Assembly: GCF_000720485.1 (NCBI RefSeq)
Contig: NZ_JOAX01000002.1
Span: 248,001 to 312,000, forward strand
Reading direction: 5' to 3'
DNA length: 64,000 bases
Source: Streptomyces ochraceiscleroticus
GTDB taxonomy: Bacteria > Actinomycetota > Actinomycetes > Streptomycetales > Streptomycetaceae
In this document: positions 58,160-64,000 of the stretch, in pieces
Layout: each line of letters opens with the position of its first letter
Position numbering within the stretch: the stretch's first letter is position 1
Notes under the pieces: model-generated
The model's input: the letters and a program-made list of their open reading frames with translations, nothing else
Databases searched by the model: none
Told to the model about the DNA's origin: nothing
Position numbers and translations under genes: made by a program

Positions 58160-59617
58160 TCAGCGGCGTTTCGGCGTGGTGATGCGTACTCGGAAAGTGT
58201 CCGAGGCGTTCGAGGTGTTCGAGATGCCCGAAGAGCTGTCCTCCAGGACCGAGAGCGTGATGCCGGCCGCGCGGAAGGTCTGGCCCGGGCGGTACGTGGC
58301 GTCGGTCAGGCCCGCGCGGACGTTCGGGTCCTTGCGGTAGCAGCCGGCGCTCTTCGGGGTGGCGTCGGCGACGCGTACCGGGCCCCGGCCCGAAGGGGTG
58401 TCGGTGCTGACGCGGTAGACCAGGACGCCCGGACGGCACGCGGTCGGGTCGAGCGGGCCGGTGCGGCGGGCCTCCACGACGTACGCGCGGTACCGGGAGA
58501 CGGGAATGACCGCGATCTTCGTGCCGCCGGGGGCGGCGGCCGGGGTGAGCCGGTGGGTGGTGACGGAGCCGGGGCGGCTTACGCAGTCCACCTGGTCCGG
58601 GGCCAGCCAGCCGAGCTTCCACTTGTGCCAGCCCAGGAAGTCGTTCTCCGGGCCCCAGTCCACGTCCATGGGGTCCCAGTGGCCCACCGGGTGCGGATCG
58701 GCGCGCCCGTCGGTGAAGTACAGGTCCGGCAGGCCGAAGGAGTGGGCGTTCTCGTGGTTGAGGACGCGGTAGGCGCTCGGGCCGGTCTGCCGGCTCCAGA
58801 TGAACGAGACGTTCCTGAGCTGCGTACCGTCGCCCGTCCGCAGGCCCAGCGGGCCGCCGCTGAAGGTGACGGACCAGACGTTCTTGGTCGCGGGCGGGCC
58901 GGCGTTCGGTGTGACCAGGACGTTGACCAGGTCGAAGGCGCGGAAGTCCACATCGCGGTCGACGGCGCGCACGATCTCCTTCGCCACCGCGTAATAGCCG
59001 TTCTTCGAAGCGGGGTTGAAGGAGGTGCCGCGCCCGATGTCGTACGAGGCCAGCGGGCGGGACATCCGTATCCACTTCAGGACGGGCGTCGAGCGGTAGT
59101 CGAGCCTGCCGTAGGAGCTCTGGCGGAAGAAGCGTGGGACGGCCGGGAAGAACTCGCCGTAGCGGGCACGGGGGCTGATCCCGGCGCGTACGTCGGGGAA
59201 GTCGACGAGCACCGTGAGGGCCCGTACGCGGCCGTTGGCGCGCGTGAAGCCGCGGGGAGTGGCGGCCGCCTCCGATACGCCGGTGAGGGTGCCGGGAAAA
59301 GCGCCGGGGAGGGCGCAGGGGCCGGAGGGGAGGGCCGCGGAGGGGGCACGAGGGGAGCGCGTGGGGGAGCGCGGGGGAGGCGCTGAGGATGTCTCGCGCG
59401 CGGTCGTCCCCGTCTTCGTCCCCGTTTTCGATCCCGTGGGGTGGGGAGCGGGAGCGTCCGTCCGTTCCCGGGTGTCCGGGGGCGGGGAGGTGGCCGGCCG
59501 GCTGTCGCCGTGCCGGGCGGTGCCGGTGGGGCGGGGCGCGGTGGGGTTGAGGGCCGGTACGGCCAGCGTGGCCGCGAGCGCCGTGGTGGCGAGCAGGGCG
59601 GACGGTATCTGCCTCAT
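58160..59617 (-). CDS. M6-type secreted metalloprotease
   Basis: 485 residues with a signal peptide (MRQIPSALLATTALAATLAVPA). A 90-residue Pro/Thr/Ser/Arg-rich linker precedes a protease domain with RALTVLVDFPDVRAG and the zinc motif HENAHSFGLPDL near residue 290 (HExxHxxGxxD). GHWDPMDVDWG follows. This matches the immune inhibitor A/M6 family, although the usual HEFGH is HENAH. It is an extracellular protease. GAGG lies next to the ATG. It is divergent from the TetR/MFS pair. Confidence 0.87.
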   Translation of the reverse strand: MRQIPSALLATTALAATLAVPALNPTAPRPTGTARHGDSRPATSPPPDTRERTDAPAPHPTGSKTGTKTGTTARETSSAPPPRSPTRSPRAPSAALPSGPCALPGAFPGTLTGVSEAAATPRGFTRANGRVRALTVLVDFPDVRAGISPRARYGEFFPAVPRFFRQSSYGRLDYRSTPVLKWIRMSRPLASYDIGRGTSFNPASKNGYYAVAKEIVRAVDRDVDFRAFDLVNVLVTPNAGPPATKNVWSVTFSGGPLGLRTGDGTQLRNVSFIWSRQTGPSAYRVLNHENAHSFGLPDLYFTDGRADPHPVGHWDPMDVDWGPENDFLGWHKWKLGWLAPDQVDCVSRPGSVTTHRLTPAAAPGGTKIAVIPVSRYRAYVVEARRTGPLDPTACRPGVLVYRVSTDTPSGRGPVRVADATPKSAGCYRKDPNVRAGLTDATYRPGQTFRAAGITLSVLEDSSSGISNTSNASDTFRVRITTPKRR

Positions 59618-59734
59618 GTCCTCACCCTGGGACGGCGGGCGGCGGCCTGCCCGTCGGGTTACGTCATCCGGGATCGGGAGTGGTTTTCGCGGGGGCGCGG
59701 GGGAGTGATGCAGGTCACAAGGGGCGCGGGAAAT

Positions 59735-59797
59735 AACCGGGGAGCGGATCCCCGTTTAACCAGGCGTCCGTGCGAAACGGGGACCCGCTCCCCGGTT
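59735..59797. promoter_or_regulatory. Two tandem 23-bp TetR operators
   Basis: Site A (59735-59757) is AACCGGGGA-N5-TCCCCGTTT and site B (59775-59797) is AAACGGGGA-N5-TCCCCGGTT, 40 bp apart centre to centre. Because each is itself a near-palindrome, the pair also reads as a 23-bp inverted repeat with one mismatch and a 17-bp spacer. They lie 87 bp before the TetR start and 118 bp before the protease start. Confidence 0.8.
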
Positions 59798-59883
59798 TCG
59801 CCCCGCAGGCCAGGAAGCACCCGGAAGAAGAGGCCGTAAGAGGCCGTAAGAGATCCACAAGTGCCCGGAAGGAGTGAGCCGAC

Positions 59884-60537
59884 GTGACCGTCCCCCCGAC
59901 CCACGCCGCCAAGGCGACCCAGCCCCGACTGCGGGCCGACGCGCAGCGCAACCGGGAGCGGATCGTCGCGGCCGCTCGCGAGATCATGGTCGAGCACGGG
60001 GCCGATGTCCCGCTCGACGAGGTCGCCCGCCGGGCCGGCGTCGGCAACGCCACCCTCTACCGGCACTTCCCGGACCGCGCCGACCTGATCCACCACGTCA
60101 CGCTCTCCGTCATGGACCGCACCGCGGACCGTGCGGAGCGCGCGCTCGCGGCGGAGGACGACGCGTTCCAGGCGCTCCGGGTCTTCGTGCACGCCGCCGT
60201 CGAGGAGCGCATCGGAGCGCTCTGCCCGCTCCTCTCCGACGGCGTCGACAAGGACCACCCCGACCTGCTCGCCGCGCGGGACCGCCTGGAACGGTCCGTC
60301 GAGGCCCTCATGGGTGCCGCGCGCGAGAGCGGCCGACTGCGCGCCGACATCGCCGTCGGTGACCTGATGGTCGCGATCACCCAGCTCACGCGGCCGTTGC
60401 CCGGCTCCGGCTGTACCGACTTCGATCGCTTCGTGCACCGCCATCTCCAGCTGTTCCTGGACGGCCTGATGGCGCCGGCGCGCTCCGAACTGCCCGGCTC
60501 GGCGGCCACGTTGGAGGACCTCCGGCAAGGCCGGTGA
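59884..60537 (+). CDS. TetR-family regulator of efflux
   Basis: 217 residues from the GTG at 59884, with AAGGAG 9 nt upstream. The DNA-binding part is RERIVAAAREIMVEHGADVPLDEVARRAGVGNATLYRHFPDRADLIHHV. The rest follows the SbtR-like ligand domain (DRLERSVEALMGAARESGRLRADIAVGDLMVAITQLTRPL). It is followed by an MFS exporter 161 bp downstream on the same strand and preceded by two tandem operators, the classic autoregulated efflux arrangement. A tandem GAGGCCGTAA repeat (59828) precedes the gene. Confidence 0.93.
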   Translation: MTVPPTHAAKATQPRLRADAQRNRERIVAAAREIMVEHGADVPLDEVARRAGVGNATLYRHFPDRADLIHHVTLSVMDRTADRAERALAAEDDAFQALRVFVHAAVEERIGALCPLLSDGVDKDHPDLLAARDRLERSVEALMGAARESGRLRADIAVGDLMVAITQLTRPLPGSGCTDFDRFVHRHLQLFLDGLMAPARSELPGSAATLEDLRQGR

Positions 60538-60623
60538 CCCTCGGCGTGCCGCCCCGCGCGACCGCCACCCCGCACCTCGTACTGCGTAACCCGAACTCCG
60601 CACCCCGTACTGCGTCACGCGTC

Positions 60624-60643
60624 ACTCGTACTCGTACTCGTAC
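60624..60643. repeat. CTCGTA microsatellite in MFS leader
   Basis: CTCGTA is repeated three times and continues into a CT partial. It lies in the 161-bp space between the TetR and MFS genes, within a stretch of CGTACTGCGT-like degenerate repeats. Confidence 0.65.
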
Positions 60644-60698
60644 TCCGTAACCGTCCCCGGATCTTTCTTTCTCTCCGCATCACTAGGTGGACCCACTC

Positions 60699-62225
60699 AT
60701 GCCTGAATCGGCCAAGAACATCCCAAATGTCGACCCGAGGCGCTGGAAAGCGCTCATATTCATCGCCCTCGCGCAGCTCATGGTCGTGCTCGACGCGACG
60801 ATCGTGAACATCGCGCTGCCCTCCGCCCAGGCGGACCTCGGGACCTCCGACGGGAACCGGCAGTGGGTCATCACCGCGTACGCCCTCGCCTTCGGCGGAC
60901 TGCTGCTCTTCGGGGGCCGCGTCGCCGACCTGTGGGGCCGTCGGCGCACCTTCGTCATCGGCCTGATCGGCTTCGCCCTCGCCTCCGCGCTCGGCGGTGC
61001 GGCGGGCAGCGCCGGGATGCTGCTCGGCGCCCGCGCGCTGCAGGGTGTGTTCGGCGCGCTGCTCGCCCCGGCCGCGCTCTCGCTGCTCGCGGTGACCTTC
61101 ACCGAGGCGCGCGAACGTGCCAAGGCGTTCGGCATCTTCGGTGCCATCGCCGGTGGCGGCGGCGCCGTCGGACTGATCCTCGGCGGCGTACTGACCGAGT
61201 ACATGGACTGGCGCTGGACCTTCTTCGTGAACATCCCCTTCGCCGTGGTCGCGGCGGCCGGCGCGCTGCTGGTCATCCGGGAGTCCGCCGAGGGCCGTAA
61301 CTCCTCCCGGCTCGACGTGCCCGGCGTCCTCCTCGCCACGGCCGGACTGGTCGCGCTCGTGTACGCGTTCACGCGCGCCGAGTCCGACGGCTGGAGCGCC
61401 GCGCCGACCATCGGCCTCTTCGTGGCGGCCGCTGTGCTGCTGCTGGCCTTCGTGGTCGTGGAGTCGCGGGTGAAGGCGCCGCTGCTGCCGCTGCGCGTGG
61501 TCACCGACCGCAACCGCGGTGGCGTCTACGCCTCGCTCGGCCTCGCCGTGATCGGTATGTTCGGTCTCTTTCTGTTCCTGACCTACTACTTGCAGATCGT
61601 GAAGGGATACACGCCGGTCGCGACCGGTCTGGCCTTCCTTCCGATGATCGCGGGCATGATCACCGGCTCGACGCAGATCGGCGCCCGGCTGATGACCCGG
61701 GTCCGGCCGCGGCTGCTGATGGCCCCCGGCTTCCTGCTGGCCGCGATCGGCATGCTGTCGCTGACCCGGCTCGACCTGGACAGCTCCTACCCGGCGCTGA
61801 TCCTGCCCTCGTTCCTGCTGCTCGGCCTCGGTATGGGCACGGCCTTCATGCCGGCCATGTCGCTGGCCACGCACGGTGTGCAGCCGCGGGACGCCGGTGT
61901 CGCCTCCGCGATGGTCAACACCTCGCAGCAGGTGGGCGGCGCGATCGGTACGGCGCTGCTGAACACCATCGCGGCCGGCGCGACCACGGCGTACGCGACG
62001 GCGCACGCGGCCGGGGCGCGCTCCGCCGACGTCCTCAAGCTGCAGTCCATGGTGCACGGTTACACCGCCGCCATCTGGTGGGCGGCGGGCATCCTGCTCC
62101 TCGCCTCGGCGATCGCGTTCGTCTTCGTCACCACGGGACGGCCCGGTGCGGGTACGCCGGTGGCGAGCTCGGCGGACGGTGCGGACGCGGCGGAGGACGT
62201 GCGGGTACCGGTCATGGCGCACTGA
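60699..62225 (+). CDS. MFS multidrug exporter (DHA2, 14-TM)
   Basis: 508 residues from the ATG at 60699, 8 nt after GGTGGA; a GTG at 60687 is an alternative. About 14 membrane helices. DHA2 markers are LAQLMVVLDATIVNIALPSAQADL in TM1, QWVITAYALAFGGLLLFGGRVADLWGRRRTFVIG (motif A) and the GAIAGGGGAVGLILGGVLTEYMDWRWTFFVNIP motif C region. It is a proton-driven drug efflux pump, EmrB/QacA type, controlled by the upstream TetR. Confidence 0.95.
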   Translation: MPESAKNIPNVDPRRWKALIFIALAQLMVVLDATIVNIALPSAQADLGTSDGNRQWVITAYALAFGGLLLFGGRVADLWGRRRTFVIGLIGFALASALGGAAGSAGMLLGARALQGVFGALLAPAALSLLAVTFTEARERAKAFGIFGAIAGGGGAVGLILGGVLTEYMDWRWTFFVNIPFAVVAAAGALLVIRESAEGRNSSRLDVPGVLLATAGLVALVYAFTRAESDGWSAAPTIGLFVAAAVLLLAFVVVESRVKAPLLPLRVVTDRNRGGVYASLGLAVIGMFGLFLFLTYYLQIVKGYTPVATGLAFLPMIAGMITGSTQIGARLMTRVRPRLLMAPGFLLAAIGMLSLTRLDLDSSYPALILPSFLLLGLGMGTAFMPAMSLATHGVQPRDAGVASAMVNTSQQVGGAIGTALLNTIAAGATTAYATAHAAGARSADVLKLQSMVHGYTAAIWWAAGILLLASAIAFVFVTTGRPGAGTPVASSADGADAAEDVRVPVMAH

Positions 62226-62246
62226 CGCGCTGAGGCGGACGTGAAG

Positions 62247-62272
62247 AAGGGGCGCCCCTCGGGGCGCCCCTT
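62247..62272. terminator. Bidirectional terminator between MFS and MarR genes
   Basis: AAGGGGCGCC pairs perfectly with GGCGCCCCTT around CCTCGG. The symmetric A and T ends let it serve both convergent genes. Confidence 0.9.
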
Positions 62273-62288
62273 TCGTGTGCGCGGGCGT

Positions 62289-62786
62289 TCAGCGCAGCCA
62301 GGGCAGGTCGGCGCCCTGCGGCTGCAGGCCGTCCGCCACCGAGCGGCAGATCTCGGCGAGTTGGCGTACCTGCTCAGGGGAGAGCCGGTCGAACAGCGCG
62401 GCCCGTACGGTCGCGACGTGGCCCGGCGCGGACTCCTCCAGGACCTTCATGCCCTCGTCCGTGAGCACGGCGTTCTGGCCGCGCTTGTCGGAGGGGCAGT
62501 CCTCGCGGCGGACCCAGCCGTTCTTCTCCAGGCGGGCGATCGCGTGCGAGAGCCGGGACCGGGTGATCTTGGCGTTCTGGGCCAGCTCGGTCATCCGCAG
62601 TCGGCGCCGCGGCGCCTGGGAGAGCTGGACGAGCAGGCCGTAGTAGATGTGCGGCATGCCGGCATCACGCTGCAGCTGCCGGTCGAGGTGGTCTTCCAGA
62701 AGCGTGGTGGCGTGCAGGTACGACTGCCAGGCGTACTGCTCCTCGTCGTTGAGCCAGCGCGGCTCACCGGCCATGTCGTTGCTCAT
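62289..62786 (-). CDS. MarR-family transcriptional regulator
   Basis: 165 residues from the ATG at 62786 (a GTG at 62795 adds three residues). The winged helix is RLRMTELAQNAKITRSRLSHAIARLEKNGWVRREDCPSDKRGQNAVLTDEGMKVLEE. MarR regulators are dimeric repressors responding to phenolics or oxidants. It is divergent from a PPOX-fold gene, with an AT-rich stretch (AAGTTTTAACAACGAAG, 62821-62837) just upstream of MarR that may be the operator. It converges on the MFS gene across a strong terminator. Confidence 0.93.
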   Translation of the reverse strand: MSNDMAGEPRWLNDEEQYAWQSYLHATTLLEDHLDRQLQRDAGMPHIYYGLLVQLSQAPRRRLRMTELAQNAKITRSRLSHAIARLEKNGWVRREDCPSDKRGQNAVLTDEGMKVLEESAPGHVATVRAALFDRLSPEQVRQLAEICRSVADGLQPQGADLPWLR

Positions 62787-62993
62787 ACCATCCACTGTCT
62801 CATTGCCCGTGGCGTTCTTGAAGTTTTAACAACGAAGTGAGCGGCCGTTATGCCCCCGCCCGCGCCGGAATGCCCCGCGGCTGCCCTTCGTTGTGAAGGT
62901 GTACCAGGACGTGCGGGGTCCGCCTCGCACGTCCCCGCAGGTTCACTCGACATCCCGCAGCCCACGCACATCGACGCCCCAGGAGGCGCAGCG

Positions 62994-63419
62994 ATGCCGC
63001 TCACCGTGGAAGAACGTGATCAGTTGCTCGCCGAGCCGCACGTAGCCGTGCTGGCCGTGGAGTCGGGGAGCGGACGCGCTCCGCTGGCGGTGCCGGTCTG
63101 GTACAGCTACCGCCCCGGCGGCGACTTCCTCGTCTTCACAGGCCGTACGTCCCGCAAGGCGCGGCTCATCGAGGCGGCGGGCCGGTTCTCGCTGGTCGTG
63201 CAGCGCACCTCGCCGACGTACCGGTACGTCACGGCGGAGGGCCCGGCGAAGCTGGTCCCGGTCACCGCCGAGGACGTCGAGGAGGTGGCCGGGCGGTACG
63301 TGCCGCCGGAGGGCGTGGCCGAGTACGTACGACAGGCGCTCTCCGAGGCCGGCGCCGAGATGGTCGCCGTCCTCCTCACCCCGGAGCGCTGGATCTCGGC
63401 GGACGCGGGACCTTCCTGA
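62994..63419 (+). CDS. PPOX-fold (split beta-barrel) flavin or F420 protein
   Basis: 141 residues from the ATG at 62994, with AGGAGG 7 nt upstream. The split-barrel pattern is AVLAVESGSGRAPLAVPVWYSYRPGGDFLVFTGRTSRKARLIEAAGRFSLVVQRTSPTYRYVTAEGPAKLV. This matches the Rv1155-like pyridoxamine-phosphate-oxidase fold, many of which bind F420 or FMN. The cofactor is not decided by sequence alone. It is divergent from the MarR gene and probably its target. Confidence 0.85.
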   Translation: MPLTVEERDQLLAEPHVAVLAVESGSGRAPLAVPVWYSYRPGGDFLVFTGRTSRKARLIEAAGRFSLVVQRTSPTYRYVTAEGPAKLVPVTAEDVEEVAGRYVPPEGVAEYVRQALSEAGAEMVAVLLTPERWISADAGPS

Positions 63420-63473
63420 GGCGGTTCGTAAAGCCTGACAGGAGGTGTCGGGTATCCCCGCCAGCCTGGGGCC

Positions 63474-64000
63474 ATGACGAACAGGAGCATGAAGACGGCG
63501 GGCTGGCCGGAGTTCTCCGCGGCGGAGCCCGCGCTCGCGGCGTGGGCGGAGCGGCGGTTCGGTGCGTACCGGCATCATGTGCTGGCGACGCTGCGGGCCG
63601 ACGGTTCGCCGCGGCTGGCCGGCCTGGAGGCCGATTTCCGGCACGGGGAGCTGTGGCTCGGCATGATGCCCGGCTCCCGGAAGGCGCTGGACCTGCGGCG
63701 CGATCCCCGGTTCGCGCTGCACGCCAATCCGGGCGCCGATCCGGGTGCCGGTGACGGCATGGCGGACGGGGACGTGCGGGTCGCGGGGCGTGCCGTGGAG
63801 GTCACGGAGGCGGACGCGCTCGCGCGGTACGCGGACGGGGCCGGGACGCCGCTGCCGTTCCACCTCTTCCGGGCGGAGCTGACCGAGGTGGTGCGGACGT
63901 ACGTCGAGGACCCGCACATCGTGCTGGTGACCTGGCGCCCGGGGCGCCCCGTACGCACTGTCCGGCGCGGCAATGACGACGCCCCGCCGACGGTCGACTG
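63474..64000 (+). CDS. Pyridoxamine 5'-phosphate oxidase-like protein, runs off the window
   Basis: The reading frame opens at ATG 63474 and stays open to the window end, giving 175 codons plus the bases TG. A following A would end it exactly there. The translation begins MTNRSMKTAGWPEFSAAEPAL. It contains AWAERRFGAYRHHVLATLRADGSPRLAGLEADF, which is the PPOX N-terminal beta-barrel, and GELWLGMMPGSRKALDLRRDPRFALHAN. It ends TWRPGRPVRTVRRGN. It probably oxidises or binds a flavin-type cofactor. The gene follows the other PPOX gene on the same strand with 54 bp between them. Confidence 0.8.
   Translation, partial: MTNRSMKTAGWPEFSAAEPALAAWAERRFGAYRHHVLATLRADGSPRLAGLEADFRHGELWLGMMPGSRKALDLRRDPRFALHANPGADPGAGDGMADGDVRVAGRAVEVTEADALARYADGAGTPLPFHLFRAELTEVVRTYVEDPHIVLVTWRPGRPVRTVRRGNDDAPPTVD

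Noticed and set aside
1..64000. CRISPR arrays, rRNA genes and transposases
   Set aside because: No regularly spaced repeats, rRNA sequence or transposase motif was seen on either strand.

Overview
The window is high-GC actinobacterial DNA and almost certainly Streptomyces chromosome. GTG and TTG starts are common, stop/start overlaps (ATGA, GTGA) are frequent, and there is a conservon (cvn) operon, an AfsR/AfsS pair, an XRE/DUF397 pair, a fused FO synthase and several LLM-type oxidoreductases. It looks like chromosome core with accessory modules set into it. No integrase, transposase, CRISPR array or rRNA was seen. There is one tRNA gene, tRNA-Arg(CCU). All assignments come from reading the sequence and from family knowledge; no database search was run.

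Layout. 1-2.5 kb: the C-terminus of a PQQ-propeller protein (possibly an AfsK-type kinase), a membrane protein and a secreted Asp-rich protein. 2.5-6.8 kb: a thiolase/DUF35/enoyl-CoA hydratase operon divergent from an acyl-CoA ligase. 6.8-12.3 kb: a conservon (sensor ATPase, roadblock, DUF742, small GTPase-like protein) with two P450s, one lacking the usual K-helix ExxR. 12.5-14.1 kb: a second acyl-CoA ligase. 14.3-17.8 kb: afsS and afsR. 18-25.4 kb: amidohydrolase-LLM-SDR, then LLM-amidohydrolase-aldehyde dehydrogenase. 25.7-30.2 kb: an amino acid permease, a PHP-type metallohydrolase, a small secreted protein and an LLM oxidoreductase. 30.3-33.0 kb: fbiC. 33-38 kb: a degenerate ADP-ribosylglycohydrolase, a sodium/solute symporter and an aminotransferase. 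38.3-41.2 kb: DUF397, XRE regulator, a 0.8-kb gene-free stretch and a GPP34 protein. 41.5-49 kb: a DD-carboxypeptidase with a huge charged N-terminus, a GT-C glycosyltransferase, a RecQ helicase and an Excalibur lipoprotein. 49.1-55.5 kb: a membrane protein, PadR, a type I terpene synthase, a small secreted peptide, an ABC exporter and a polyprenyl diphosphate synthase. 55.8-64 kb: a second GPP34, the tRNA, two tiny membrane proteins with a TetR, an M6-type protease, a TetR/MFS efflux pair, MarR and two PPOX-fold proteins.

How genes may work together. Five copies of a 15-bp palindrome (consensus CTGACGGGCCGTCAG) lie at the promoters of the thiolase and acyl-CoA ligase genes, the second ligase, the amidohydrolase operon and the LLM/amidohydrolase/aldehyde dehydrogenase operon. 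This marks them as one regulon for an unidentified CoA-dependent catabolic pathway, spread across the conservon and afsRS. The LLM proteins and fbiC suggest cofactor F420 is made and used here. The 50-55.5 kb block looks like a small terpenoid locus (prenyl diphosphate supply, cyclase, exporter) with an unexplained secreted peptide in its middle.

The most interesting items are the split regulon, the terpene/peptide locus, the paired 23-bp TetR operators at 59.7 kb, and a structured gene-free stretch at 39.7-40.5 kb.
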